A stretch of 64,000 nucleotides of DNA, taken from positions 930,001 through 994,000 of the forward strand of contig OY969922.1 in NCBI GenBank assembly GCA_963704595.1, written 5' to 3'. The stretch's first letter is position 1. Each line of letters opens with the position of its first letter. This stretch comes from Acuticoccus sp963704595 (lineage in GTDB: Bacteria; Pseudomonadota; Alphaproteobacteria; Rhizobiales; Amorphaceae). This document shows positions 8,339-16,802 of this stretch, one piece after another. The notes below the pieces were generated by a model that searched no databases, had not been told where the DNA came from, and saw only the letters and a list, made by a program, of their open reading frames with translations. Both the position numbers and the translations under genes were made by a program.

Positions 8339-9922
8339 ATGAAGCTGCGTCACCTGTCCCTGGCGCTCGCGTGTGCGCTGCCGACGGCGGCTGCCGCCGA
8401 AACGCTCACAATCCTGCATGTGAACGACATTCACAGCCGGATCGAGCCGATCACCAAGTACGACAACACCTGCGCGCCGGAAGACGACGCGGCCGGGGAA
8501 TGCTTCGGCGGCTCGGCCCGCCTCGCCACCGCTGTCGCCGCCGAGCGCGACGCCGCCGAGGGCCCGCTCCTCCTGCTCGACGCCGGCGACCAGTTCCAGG
8601 GTTCGCTGTTCTTCACGCAGTACAAGGGTCAGGTCGCGGCCGAGATGATGAACGCCATCGGCTTCGACGCGATGGCGGTCGGCAACCACGAGTTCGACGA
8701 CGGCCCCGAGACGCTGAAGACCTTCACCGACGCCGTCGCCTTCCCCGTGATCAGCGCCAACCTCGACATCGCGGAGGGCTCGCCGCTCGCCAGCGCCGTC
8801 GCGCCGACCGCGGTGATCGAGAAGGACGGCATGCGCTACGGCATCATCGGCACCACCGCCGAGGATACCGCCGAGCTCTCCTCGCCCGGTGACACGGTCA
8901 CGTTCACCGACCCCGCCGAAGCTGTCAGCGCCGCAGTCGAGCAGCTCACCGCGGACGGCGTGGACCGGATCATCCTCCTCAGCCACGACGGCATCGTGTC
9001 CGACGAGATGGTCGCCGCCATCGACGGCGTCGACCTCGTGGTCGGCGGCCACAGCCACACGCTCCTCTCCAACACGGCCGAGAACGCCGCCGGCCCGTAT
9101 CCGACGATGATAGACGGGCCGGACGGGCCGACGCCGGTCGTTCAGGCCGGCGCCTACGGCAAGTATCTCGGCAAGATCGTCGTCACGTTCGACGAAAACG
9201 GCACCGTGACCAGCGCCGAGGGCGACCCGATCCTGCTCGACGCCAGCGTGGAGCCGAACCCGAAGTTCGTCGAGCGGATCAAGGAGCTTGCCGCACCGCT
9301 GGAGGAGATCCGCAACGAGGTGGTCGGCGAGACCGCGTCCGCTATCGACGGCAGCCGCGAGACCTGCCGTGCCGCGGAATGCACCATGGGCAACCTCGTC
9401 GCCGACGCGATGCTGGAGCGCACCAAGGACCAGGGCGTGACCATCGCGATCCAGAACGGCGGCGGCCTTCGTGCCTCCATCGACGCCGGGCCGGTCACCA
9501 TGGGCGATGTCCTCACCGTGCTCCCGTTCCAGAACACGCTGGCGACGTTCGAGCTTACCGGCGCAGGCGTCATCGCGGCGCTGGAGAACGGCGTGTCGCA
9601 GATCGAGGAAGGCGGCGGGCGCTTCCCGCAGGTCGCGGGCATCCGCTACACGGCCGACAAGTCGGTCGCGCCGAACGAGGGGCGGATCAAGAGCGTGGAA
9701 GTGAAGGACGGCGATAGCTGGACCGCGATCGACCCCGAAAAGACCTACCTCGTCGTCTCCAACAACTTCATGCGCCAGGGCGGTGACGGTTATTCGGTGT
9801 TCGAGACCGAAGGCCAGAACGCCTACGACTACGGCCCCGGCCTCGAAAACGTCGTCGCCGAGTACATCGGCAGTCTCGGCACCGTGGAGCCGGCGACGGA
9901 CGGGCGCGTCACCGTCGAGTGA
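8339..9922 (+). CDS. Secreted 5'-nucleotidase / UshA-like metallophosphoesterase
   Basis: 527 residues with a signal peptide (LALACALPTAAAA, cleavage near 20). The N-terminal calcineurin-like domain carries the metal motifs ILHVNDIHSR, LLDAGDQFQGS, VGNHEFDDG and GGHSHTLL. The C-terminal nucleotide-binding domain carries QNGGGLRASIDAG and VLPFQNTLATFELTG. It hydrolyses nucleotides, nucleotide sugars or cyclic nucleotides in the periplasm and lets their nucleosides and phosphate be reused. GAGGAG ribosome site. A hairpin with a T-run follows directly (9933-9958). Intact single frame. Confidence 0.92.
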   Translation: MKLRHLSLALACALPTAAAAETLTILHVNDIHSRIEPITKYDNTCAPEDDAAGECFGGSARLATAVAAERDAAEGPLLLLDAGDQFQGSLFFTQYKGQVAAEMMNAIGFDAMAVGNHEFDDGPETLKTFTDAVAFPVISANLDIAEGSPLASAVAPTAVIEKDGMRYGIIGTTAEDTAELSSPGDTVTFTDPAEAVSAAVEQLTADGVDRIILLSHDGIVSDEMVAAIDGVDLVVGGHSHTLLSNTAENAAGPYPTMIDGPDGPTPVVQAGAYGKYLGKIVVTFDENGTVTSAEGDPILLDASVEPNPKFVERIKELAAPLEEIRNEVVGETASAIDGSRETCRAAECTMGNLVADAMLERTKDQGVTIAIQNGGGLRASIDAGPVTMGDVLTVLPFQNTLATFELTGAGVIAALENGVSQIEEGGGRFPQVAGIRYTADKSVAPNEGRIKSVEVKDGDSWTAIDPEKTYLVVSNNFMRQGGDGYSVFETEGQNAYDYGPGLENVVAEYIGSLGTVEPATDGRVTVE

Positions 9923-9932
9923 CGCGCCATGG

Positions 9933-9958
9933 CCCCGCCGTCAGTCGGCGGGGTTCTT
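9933..9958 (+). terminator. Probable Rho-independent terminator after the 5'-nucleotidase gene
   Basis: Perfect 8-bp inverted repeat CCCCGCCG / CGGCGGGG (9933-9940 and 9946-9953) with a five-base loop, followed by TTCTT. It lies just behind the nucleotidase stop and overlaps the last codons of the convergent aldolase gene, so it may stop transcripts from both sides. Confidence 0.65.
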
Positions 9959-10720
9959 GATGAAGGGGAAGTCGGCGCGTGCGTCGACGGCTCCCTTGAG
10001 GAAGATGCTGAGGTCGGACGGGCCCGCGATCAGGGTGCAGCCGACCTCCTTCAGCTTCACCGGCGGGCGCTCGGGGCGGACGATCGAGCCGAACAGCTTG
10101 CCCGCCGCGAGCGTCTCCTTCTCGACCCGTTCGCAGAGCGCCAGAACGTCCGGATGGTCGAGCTCCTCGAGCTTGCCGATGGAACCGGCCATGTCGTTCG
10201 GGCCGAGGAACAGGCAGTCGATCCCGTCCACCGCCGCGATCTCTTTGATGTTGTCGACCGCATCCTTGTGCTCGATCTGGGCGATCAGCAGGAAGTCCTC
10301 GTGCGCGGTGCGCATGTAGCTGCCATTGGCGCCGAAGTAGGAGCCGCGCACCACGGGGGCGGCGTAGCCGCGCATCCCGCGGGGCGGGTAGCGCGTCGCA
10401 TCGGCGATCGCCTTGGCGTCGGCCGCGGTGTTGATCATCGGCACCATGATGGAGCGGAAGCCGCGGTCCGCGACAAGCTTGAGGTGCGTCGGGTCGGACG
10501 AGGGCACGCGGATGATGCAGTCGCCGCCGGCGGCCAGCACCGCGCGGTGGATCGCGACGGCGGTGTCGAGGTTGCCGACGCCGTGCTCGTTGTCGATCAG
10601 GATCGTCGGCCAGCCGCGGTGGACCGCAGCCTCGGCGAGATCGGGCGAGCCGGTCGAACTCCACATGGCAACGACGGTCTCGCCGCGCAGCATGGCGGCC
10701 TTGATGTTATTTGGCGACAT
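9941..10720 (-). CDS. HpcH/HpaI-family aldolase (2-keto-3-deoxy acid aldolase type)
   Basis: Class II pyruvate aldolase of the HpaI/RhmA/GarL family (259 residues). Visible motifs: DNEHGVGNLD (base and metal region), IIRVPSSDPTHLK, RGFRSIMVPMINTAADA, LLIAQIEHKDAVDNI and FLGPNDMAGSIG. It should cleave a 2-keto-3-deoxy or 4-hydroxy-2-keto acid to pyruvate plus an aldehyde. Start chosen as the ATG at 10720 (MSPNNIKAAML), which overlaps the tctA stop by 14 bases. Being last in a tctC-tctB-tctA-aldolase operon, it probably acts on the acid imported by that transporter, or on its product. Confidence 0.88.
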   Translation of the reverse strand: MSPNNIKAAMLRGETVVAMWSSTGSPDLAEAAVHRGWPTILIDNEHGVGNLDTAVAIHRAVLAAGGDCIIRVPSSDPTHLKLVADRGFRSIMVPMINTAADAKAIADATRYPPRGMRGYAAPVVRGSYFGANGSYMRTAHEDFLLIAQIEHKDAVDNIKEIAAVDGIDCLFLGPNDMAGSIGKLEELDHPDVLALCERVEKETLAAGKLFGSIVRPERPPVKLKEVGCTLIAGPSDLSIFLKGAVDARADFPFIKNPAD

Positions 10721-12227
10721 CGGGTCTTTCCTTGGGGGTGGAGCCGGCGCGGCGGAGCTGCCGCAGCGCACGGTAGAGGAGGAACGCCCACAGAAGCACC
10801 GTGAGCGAACCCAGAACGGCCGACACCGGCCGCTCGAAAAACGCAAGCATCGAGCCCTGGGACTTCATCATCGAGAGCATGAAGTTGTCTTCGAGGACGC
10901 GGCCGAGGACGATGCCGAGAATCGCGGGCGCCATCGGCACGCCGTTCTCCTCCATGAAGTAGCCGATCACGCCGAGGACGAGGACGATCCAGATCGCGAG
11001 CGTCGACCCGGTGATCGCGAACGCGCCGACCAGCGAGGACAAGAGGATCAGCGGCATCAGCACCGAGCGCGGCACCTTGAGGATGAACGTGGCGAGCGCG
11101 ATCGCCACGGCGCCAGTGAAGAGCATCACGATGTTGGCGATGAAGAACGAGCCGAACAGCGCGCCGACGAGGGTGGCGTCGTTGGTGAAGATCTGCGGCC
11201 CCGGCGTCAGCCCCTTCATCAGGAGGACGCCGATCGCGATGGCCGTCACGCTGTCGCCCGGGATGCCGAAGACCAGCGCCGGCGTCCATGCGCCCGCGAC
11301 CCCGGCATTGTTGGCCGAGCCGCCGGCGGCGATCCCCTCGAGCGAGCCCTTGCCGTATTCCTGCGGCGTCTTCGAGCCCTTCTTGGCGAGCGCGTAGGCG
11401 ATCCAGGCGGCAATGTCGGCGCCTGCGCCGGGCAGCGCGCCGACGAGCGTGCCGAGGACGCTCGACTGCGCGATCACCCGCTTGAACTTGCCGAGCGAGC
11501 GGGCCGCGCCGATGAAGGCGCTGCCGATCCTGTCGAGCTTCACCTCGACCCTGACCGCGTTGTTGCCCCGCGCCGCGTTGCGCAGGACTTCCGACATCGC
11601 GAACAGGCCGATCATCGCCGGGATGAAGTTGACCCCGTCCATCAGCTCCACGTTGCCGAACGTGAAGCGCGGGTAGCCGACCGCAACGTCGATCCCGATC
11701 GAGGCGACGAAGAGGCCGAAGAACAGCGAGGCGAAGTTCTTCGCCACCGTGCCCGTGCCGGCGAAGATCGCGCAGGTGATGCCGAGCGTGGCGAGCCAGA
11801 AGTTCTCGTAGGACGAGAAGCCGATGGCGAAGCGGGCGAGCTGCGGTGCGGTGAGGGCGAGGATCGCGACGCCGATGACCCCGCCGATCGCGGCCGTCAG
11901 CAGCGAGACGAACAGCACCTGCCGCGCCGCGCCCCTCTGCGCGATGCGGAACGCGTCGTCGACATAGGCCGCCGAGGCGGGAGTGCCCGGCATCCTGAGG
12001 AGTGCGCCGGCGATGTCGCCGGCGAAGATCGCGGTGGTGGTGGTGGCGATGATGGCGGAGATCGCCGGCACCGGGTCCATGAAGAATGTGAACGGGACGA
12101 GGAGCGCGACGGCCATCGTGGCGGTGAGGCCGGGCATTGCGCCGACGAACGTGCCGTAGAGGGTCGCGAGGAAGATGACGGTGAGATTGTCGACCGTGAA
12201 GACGGCCGCGAACATGTCAGCCGACAT
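10707..12227 (-). CDS. tctA: Tripartite tricarboxylate transporter large membrane subunit TctA
   Basis: 506 residues, about eleven hydrophobic helices. Family-typical stretches include GAMPGLTATMAVALL near residue 28, GALPGAGADIAAWIAY near 265 and GIPGDSVTAI near 320. It is the large permease of a TTT (TctABC) secondary transporter for carboxylates using the extracytoplasmic protein TctC. Order in the transcript is tctC, tctB, tctA, aldolase, with a short gap to tctB and an overlap with the aldolase gene. Intact frame. Confidence 0.92.
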   Translation of the reverse strand: MSADMFAAVFTVDNLTVIFLATLYGTFVGAMPGLTATMAVALLVPFTFFMDPVPAISAIIATTTTAIFAGDIAGALLRMPGTPASAAYVDDAFRIAQRGAARQVLFVSLLTAAIGGVIGVAILALTAPQLARFAIGFSSYENFWLATLGITCAIFAGTGTVAKNFASLFFGLFVASIGIDVAVGYPRFTFGNVELMDGVNFIPAMIGLFAMSEVLRNAARGNNAVRVEVKLDRIGSAFIGAARSLGKFKRVIAQSSVLGTLVGALPGAGADIAAWIAYALAKKGSKTPQEYGKGSLEGIAAGGSANNAGVAGAWTPALVFGIPGDSVTAIAIGVLLMKGLTPGPQIFTNDATLVGALFGSFFIANIVMLFTGAVAIALATFILKVPRSVLMPLILLSSLVGAFAITGSTLAIWIVLVLGVIGYFMEENGVPMAPAILGIVLGRVLEDNFMLSMMKSQGSMLAFFERPVSAVLGSLTVLLWAFLLYRALRQLRRAGSTPKERPDVAK

Positions 12228-12262
12228 CGGCGCGCGGGGGAGTGTGATGGGTCAAGGCGGCG

Positions 12263-12754
12263 TCACCAGGCGTAAGGGGTGAGGATCCCCCAGGGGAGGG
12301 GGACGCGCAGCACCGAATAGAAAATGGCGTGGGTGCCGAAGGCAGCGGCGAGCGCCAGCACGGGGGCGGCCAGCGGATGGGCGCCGAACACGAAGGCCGC
12401 CGCCGCGACGGCGATGACCGCCGAGACGTGAAAGCCGAGGACGGGGAGCGCGAGGGCGAAGAAGGCGACGATGCAGCACACCACGAGCGGCCGCAGGAGA
12501 CCGGCGCGTGCCGTGGAGGCGACGGTGGCGCCCGGGCCGATCGCCGGCGCGGCACGGCGCTTCAGCGTGCCGGTCACGGCGATGATGATCCCGCATACCA
12601 CAAGGCCCACCGCGGCGATGGAGGGGAAGAAGCCGGGGCCGTAGGGCATGCCGGCCATCAGCGGGAAGGTCCGCGCGATCAGGAAGATCGCCGAGCCCAG
12701 CACCACGAGGAGCAGGCCGAGAAATCGGTCGTCGATATGCATGGCGGTTGTCAC
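12263..12754 (-). CDS. tctB: Tripartite tricarboxylate transporter small membrane subunit TctB
   Basis: 163 residues with four predicted membrane segments (about 10-30, 40-60, 85-125 and 130-150), including MPYGPGFFPSIAAVGLV, the usual TctB N-terminal pattern. The small membrane partner of TctA. The frame starts at a GTG (12754) with an ATG twelve bases further in (12742); neither has a convincing ribosome site. A perfect 9-bp hairpin (12759-12780) sits immediately upstream, between this gene and tctC, and may limit its translation or stabilise the tctC mRNA end. Confidence 0.85.
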   Translation of the reverse strand: MTTAMHIDDRFLGLLLVVLGSAIFLIARTFPLMAGMPYGPGFFPSIAAVGLVVCGIIIAVTGTLKRRAAPAIGPGATVASTARAGLLRPLVVCCIVAFFALALPVLGFHVSAVIAVAAAAFVFGAHPLAAPVLALAAAFGTHAIFYSVLRVPLPWGILTPYAW

Positions 12755-12758
12755 GGGC

Positions 12759-12780
12759 GGCCGGGGGCGGACCCCCGGCC
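12759..12780 (-). promoter_or_regulatory. Intergenic mRNA hairpin between tctC and tctB
   Basis: Perfect 9-bp inverted repeat GGCCGGGGG / CCCCCGGCC with a four-base loop, placed seven bases behind the tctC stop and five bases before the first possible tctB start. No T-run follows on the coding strand. Such elements often protect the 3' end of a binding-protein message or partly terminate, giving more binding protein than membrane subunit (inference). Confidence 0.55.
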
Positions 12781-12787
12781 GGGCCGC

Positions 12788-13762
12788 TTATTTCGCGAGG
12801 CCGACGGCCTGGATGGTCTCACCCAGCGCTTCGTCGGAAGTGGCCATGTACTCGGCGAGCTCATCGGAGCCCATCTTCACCACGTCCGCGCCGCGGGAGG
12901 CCTTGAAGTCGGCCCATTCCTGGCTGTCGAAGATCTCGAGCGCCGCCTTCTCGTAGGAGCAGACGATGTTTTCCGGCAGACCCTCGGGGCCCGACATCGA
13001 GATCCACGCGGCAAGGGTCCAGCCGGATTCGGTGGATTCCTTGGTGGTCGGAACGTCGGGCAGGGCGGGCATGCGCGTGTCGTACATGTACGCAAGCGCC
13101 TTGAGCTCGCCCGATTCCACCAGCGCCTTGCCTTCCGACAGGGCGGGGGAGGCGATGTCGACGCCGCCGGCCATCAGCTCCTGCATGGCGGGAGCGGCGC
13201 CCTGCGAGGGGATCCAGCGGATCGCGGCGGGGTCCATCCCTTCGGCGTTCAGCATCCCGGCGAGCGCGAGGTGCCAGATGCCGCCCTGCGAGGTGCCCGA
13301 TGCGGTGAGCTCGCCCGGGTTCTCCTTCACGTAGGTGAGGAGCTCCGCGAGGTCGTCGAACTCCGAATCGGCCTTCACCAGGATCGAGGCGGGCACGATG
13401 TCGACGAGGACGATGGGGGTGATGTTGGTGCGGTCCATCTCGGTCAGCCCGACATGGTGCATGGTGTTGATCTCGACGGTGACGGCGCCGACCGTATAGC
13501 CGTCGGGCGCTGCGGTGGAGATCGCCGAGTGGCCGGTGACGCCGTTGCCGCCCGTGCGGTTCACGACGTTAAACGGCACGCCGAAATTCTGCTCCAGCAT
13601 GCTGGCGAGCATCCGCGAGTTGGCGTCGGTGCCGCCGCCAGCGCCCCACGGCACGACGTAGGTCACGGCGCGCTCGGGCTTCCAGTCGCAGTCCTGCGCC
13701 AGAGCGCCGGTGGTGCCGAGCGCGAGGACGGCAGTCGCCATCATGAGGGATTTGATCTTCAT
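12788..13762 (-). CDS. tctC: Tripartite tricarboxylate transporter solute-binding protein TctC
   Basis: 324 residues, Bug/TctC family. Signal peptide MKIKSLMMATAVLALGTTGALA then a mature part beginning QDCDWKPERAVTYVVPWGAGGGTDANSR, the conserved ligand-binding loop of the family; further blocks are NRTGGNGVTGHSAI and GTSQGGIWHLALAG. The ATG at 13762 has an excellent GGAGGAAAC ribosome site; the frame extends 11 codons further but without support. First gene of the tct operon, so it sets the ligand for the system, probably a carboxylate or sugar-acid-like compound. Confidence 0.9.
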   Translation of the reverse strand: MKIKSLMMATAVLALGTTGALAQDCDWKPERAVTYVVPWGAGGGTDANSRMLASMLEQNFGVPFNVVNRTGGNGVTGHSAISTAAPDGYTVGAVTVEINTMHHVGLTEMDRTNITPIVLVDIVPASILVKADSEFDDLAELLTYVKENPGELTASGTSQGGIWHLALAGMLNAEGMDPAAIRWIPSQGAAPAMQELMAGGVDIASPALSEGKALVESGELKALAYMYDTRMPALPDVPTTKESTESGWTLAAWISMSGPEGLPENIVCSYEKAALEIFDSQEWADFKASRGADVVKMGSDELAEYMATSDEALGETIQAVGLAK

Positions 13763-13821
13763 TTTGTTTCCTCCAGGTTTTTTATAATTGCCCAAAGGAC
13801 TAGCGCAGGGACTCGCCTACA

Positions 13822-14340
13822 TCAAACGCAGAACCCGCGCGTCGCCAACAAAAACGCGATCGCGTCGGCAATACACTCGGTATCCGCGAGCTTTTCGGCC
13901 TCCGGACGGGGCCGCGGACGGTAGTCCGCAAGGGTCAGGGTGCCGAGCATCCTGTAACCGCTGACGAGCGGGACGCCGACGAGGTAGCGGAACATCGGAA
14001 ACGCCTGGACTTCCGGCAGCAGGGCGAAGCGCTCTTCGCAGCAGGTGTCGGGGATCACCACCACGTCCCGCCGTGTCATCACCGTCCGGGAGAGGATTTC
14101 GGCGGCTTCCACCGGCCCGCCGGCGCAGAACGTCTCGACGGGGTGGAGGACGTCGTCGACCACGGTGTGGATGAAGTTTGTCGGGCACTCGAGGTTGCGC
14201 GCGGCAATGTCGGCAAGGCCCCAGATCTCGGGTCGCCGGATCCGCGGATCACCAGGCTTCGACTGAGAGGGACACGGACGGGAAAGCTTTTTCAGAGCAA
14301 CGCCGACGGGGGCGGCAGTTTCCACGTCCGGGCGTTTCAT
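13822..14340 (-). CDS. GAF-domain protein
   Basis: 172 residues. After a ~30-residue variable N-terminus comes a single GAF domain: LADIAARNLECPTNFIHTVVDD, CAGGPVEAAEILSRTVMT, VVVIPDTCCEERFA, FPMFRYLVGVPLVSGYRMLGTLTLAD. This pattern (a GxPL followed by G-x-LxLxD) is typical of stand-alone or light/phytochrome-related GAF sensors. Two adjacent cysteines (TCCEE) lie where redox or chromophore residues can occur, but function is not shown. No output domain is fused and no kinase is adjacent. A GACAATT/AATTGTC repeat lies about 50 bases upstream. Confidence 0.75.
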   Translation of the reverse strand: MKRPDVETAAPVGVALKKLSRPCPSQSKPGDPRIRRPEIWGLADIAARNLECPTNFIHTVVDDVLHPVETFCAGGPVEAAEILSRTVMTRRDVVVIPDTCCEERFALLPEVQAFPMFRYLVGVPLVSGYRMLGTLTLADYRPRPRPEAEKLADTECIADAIAFLLATRGFCV

Positions 14341-14388
14341 TGCGGAATGAAATGCGTTCGAGGCAGCAAGGAACCACCATCGGTTGCA

Positions 14389-14414
14389 GACAATTGAATT
14401 GCCGGCGAATTGTC
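14389..14414. promoter_or_regulatory. Inverted repeat upstream of the GAF-protein gene
   Basis: GACAATT and AATTGTC (7-bp arms, 12-base spacer) lie 49 bases before the GAF gene start and behind the polyprenyl synthase gene, in a locally AT-richer stretch. Could be an operator; no regulator gene is adjacent, so this is weak. Confidence 0.3.
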
Positions 14415-14444
14415 TTCGGGCATTTCCACAGTCCGTTGAACGAT

Positions 14445-15452
14445 TTAGTTCAATCTGGATAGCGTGAAATGCACGACACTTTCAAGTATATCCCGCATCT
14501 CCGACGGCGGGGTGGCTGACAAATCGGTTATCGCCTGATTGGCGAAGCCGCGAGCACGTTCCCGGCAGTCGTGCAGGGCGCCGGTGTCCTTGACGCGGCG
14601 CGCGGCTGTCGCGACGTCCTCGTCGCGGACGTCGCTCTCTTCGATGCAGCGGCGCCAGAAGGCACGGTCTGCCTCGTTGCCGCGCTCGTAGGCGAGGAGG
14701 ACGGGGAGCGTCGCCTTGCCCTCGCGCAGGTCATCGCCGACATTCTTGCCCAGCATCTCGGCGTCGCCCTCGAAGTCGAGCACGTCGTCGATAAGCTGGA
14801 ATGCGAGGCCGAGGTGCCGCCCGTAGGACGCAAGCGGCTCGCGATATTCGGGAGCACCGGCGACGATCGGGCCGGCGGCGGTCGCCGCGGCGAAGAGTGC
14901 CGCGGTCTTCGCCTCGATCACGGCCATGTAGTGGTCTTCGCCGACCGACAGGTTCTTGGCGCCCGCGAGCTGGCGGACTTCGCCCTCTGAGATGGTCGCG
15001 GCGGCACCGGCGAACACGCCGAGCGCGTCCAGCGAGCCAACCTCGACCATCAGCTTGAACGCCTGTCCGAGCAGGAAGTCTCCCACGAGGACGCTCGCCT
15101 GGTTGCCCCAGATCAGCCGCGCGGTGGGCTTGCCGCGGCGCATCCCGCTCTCGTCGACCACATCGTCGTGCAGGAGGGTCGCGGTGTGCATGTACTCCAC
15201 CGCGGTGGCGAGCTTGACGTCACCGTCGCCGGAGTAGCCGAACATGGCCGCCGTCGCGAGGGTGAGCATCGGCCGGATCCGCTTGCCGCCGGAGGAGACC
15301 AGATGGTCCGCGATCTCCGGGATCATCGCCACGTCCGAGCCGGCATGGGAGACGATCAACGCGTTGACCTTCGCCATGCGATCGGCCACGCTTGCGATCA
15401 GGCGGTCGATATCGCCCGCGGGTGGGGGCGCTGCACGCAGTTGCGCCGTCAC
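14445..15452 (-). CDS. ispB: Polyprenyl (octaprenyl/decaprenyl) diphosphate synthase
   Basis: Trans-type prenyltransferase that makes the ubiquinone side chain. The two aspartate-rich motifs are visible: LLHDDVVDE near residue 85 and QLIDDVLDF near 215, with GGKRIRPML near 55 and the GNQASVLVGDFLL block between them. I chose the GTG at 15452 (VTAQLRAAP) because an AAGGA box precedes it by about eight bases; the open frame continues 30 codons upstream with no family-like sequence. Divergent from a DUF2007 gene, a common alphaproteobacterial arrangement. Confidence 0.9.
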   Translation of the reverse strand: MTAQLRAAPPPAGDIDRLIASVADRMAKVNALIVSHAGSDVAMIPEIADHLVSSGGKRIRPMLTLATAAMFGYSGDGDVKLATAVEYMHTATLLHDDVVDESGMRRGKPTARLIWGNQASVLVGDFLLGQAFKLMVEVGSLDALGVFAGAAATISEGEVRQLAGAKNLSVGEDHYMAVIEAKTAALFAAATAAGPIVAGAPEYREPLASYGRHLGLAFQLIDDVLDFEGDAEMLGKNVGDDLREGKATLPVLLAYERGNEADRAFWRRCIEESDVRDEDVATAARRVKDTGALHDCRERARGFANQAITDLSATPPSEMRDILESVVHFTLSRLN

Positions 15453-15592
15453 AAGAGTAGTCCTTCGGGGTCCGCCATGGTGGGGGACATTATGCCGGGC
15501 CTCGCGCTGCGGCAAGCGGGCCGAACGCCGCGATGGCCACATCCCCGCAATCGCGAGCGTTCCAGCGGAAATAATTCAATCGGAGCCGTCCT

Positions 15593-15808
15593 TTGGAAGA
15601 GCTTTTGCGGACCAACGATCTCGTCCTCATCTCGTTCGTCGAGGCGTTGCTGTCCGACTCCGGGATCGGGCACGTAGTACTCGACCAGCACATGAGCATG
15701 GTCGAGGGGTCGCTCGGCGTCCTGCCGCGGCGGATGCTGGTGGAGGCGGACAGGGCCGACGAGGCCCGCCAGCTCCTGCGCGACGCGGGCGTCGAAGCCT
15801 CGGTCTGA
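15593..15808 (+). CDS. DUF2007 small protein (putative signal-transducing protein)
   Basis: 71 residues with the DUF2007 pattern: MEELLRTNDLVLISFVEALL, an HVVLDQHMS strand, then GSLGVLPRRMLVEADRADEA and a short C-terminal helix. Start is a TTG with CGGAG six bases upstream. The family is usually encoded next to the polyprenyl diphosphate synthase gene in alphaproteobacteria, as here (divergent). Molecular role unknown; the fold is like a PII-type or glnB-like ferredoxin sandwich (family knowledge). Confidence 0.82.
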   Translation: MEELLRTNDLVLISFVEALLSDSGIGHVVLDQHMSMVEGSLGVLPRRMLVEADRADEARQLLRDAGVEASV

Positions 15809-15822
15809 CGGCGGCGCGCGTC

Positions 15823-16800
15823 TCATCGCGGCGCTCCGGTGGAGCCCTCGATCAGCGCCGGCGCGATCCACCAGCCGGAGTGTTCGGATGCCGCGCGGGC
15901 AGCAAGCGCGGCGGCGGCGGCGTCGCGCGCCTCGAGGCTTCCGTAGAGGCCGAACACCGTGCCGCCCGAGCCCGACATGCGGGCAAGGCGGCACCCGTTT
16001 GTGTCGCGAACCGCGGCGAGCGCCGCGCCGATCTCGGGCACGAGGCCGATGGCGGGCGCCTCGAGGTCGTTGCGCTGGCTTTCGAGGAAGGCGATCAGCG
16101 CGTCCGGCGTTTCGGGCGGCGGTGCGTCGGGGAGCGGCGGGTTGTTCTTTTCCTGGAGGGCGGCGAAGACCGCGGGCGTCGACACCGGAACGCCGGGGTT
16201 CAGGAGGACGCACGGCAGAGGCGGAAGCGTCAGCGGTGCGATCTCTTCGCCGATCCCGCTCATCCGGGCAGGCTCCCCGAGGAGGCAGACCGGCACGTCC
16301 GCGCCCAGCGAGAGGGCGAGGCCCATCAGCGTCGCGACCGGGATGCCGCGGCGCGCTGCAACAGCTGAAAGCACGGCGGCGGCGTCGGCCGAACCGCCGC
16401 CGATCCCGGCCGCGACCGGCAGCGCCTTCGTCAGATGGATGGCGCCAATGCCGCCGCAGGCGACCGCCGCGGCGGCTGCGCTGTTCTGCGGCCCGTCCGG
16501 CACGTGCGCGGCGAACGGCCCGTCGACGGTGAGGCGAGGGGCCGCGGCGACCTCGGCGAACGAGATCGCCAGCCGGTCGCCGGCGAGCCCGTTTGCGCCG
16601 GTGAGGCGCGCGAAGGCGACGATGCTGTCGAGCCTGTGGTAGCCGTCGCCGCGCTGTCCGGTGATGTGGAGGGCAAGGTTCACCTTGGCGCGGGCGATCA
16701 TGGTGACCGGCGCCGTATCGTCGCCTGTAGGAGCCACAGCGGCTCGTCTTCCGGCGGCGGATGCGCCGCCGGTGCCGTCTTGCTCCATTCCGTCCGCCAC
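15823..16800 (-). CDS. ispE: 4-diphosphocytidyl-2-C-methyl-D-erythritol kinase
   Basis: GHMP kinase of the MEP isoprenoid pathway. Key motifs: ARAKVNLALHITG near residue 36, the phosphate loop LPVAAGIGGGSADAAA near 128 and the C-terminal MSGSGGTVFGLY. The frame opens with a GTG (16800); about 33 hydrophilic residues precede the conserved core, so an internal ATG at 16788 or 16701 may be the true start. It follows the secreted TPR gene by two bases and probably shares its transcript. Convergent with the DUF2007 gene. Confidence 0.9.
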   Translation of the reverse strand: MADGMEQDGTGGASAAGRRAAVAPTGDDTAPVTMIARAKVNLALHITGQRGDGYHRLDSIVAFARLTGANGLAGDRLAISFAEVAAAPRLTVDGPFAAHVPDGPQNSAAAAAVACGGIGAIHLTKALPVAAGIGGGSADAAAVLSAVAARRGIPVATLMGLALSLGADVPVCLLGEPARMSGIGEEIAPLTLPPLPCVLLNPGVPVSTPAVFAALQEKNNPPLPDAPPPETPDALIAFLESQRNDLEAPAIGLVPEIGAALAAVRDTNGCRLARMSGSGGTVFGLYGSLEARDAAAAALAARAASEHSGWWIAPALIEGSTGAPR

Positions 16801-16802
16801 CT

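Noticed and set aside
10413..12275. 620-residue open frame on the plus strand
   Set aside because: Antisense shadow of tctA and the aldolase; Arg/Asp/His-rich with no fold, typical of GC-rich reverse frames.
14435..14456. TTGAAC/GTTCAA repeat at the end of the polyprenyl synthase gene
   Set aside because: Only six-base arms around the stop codon and no T-run; not enough for a terminator or operator call.
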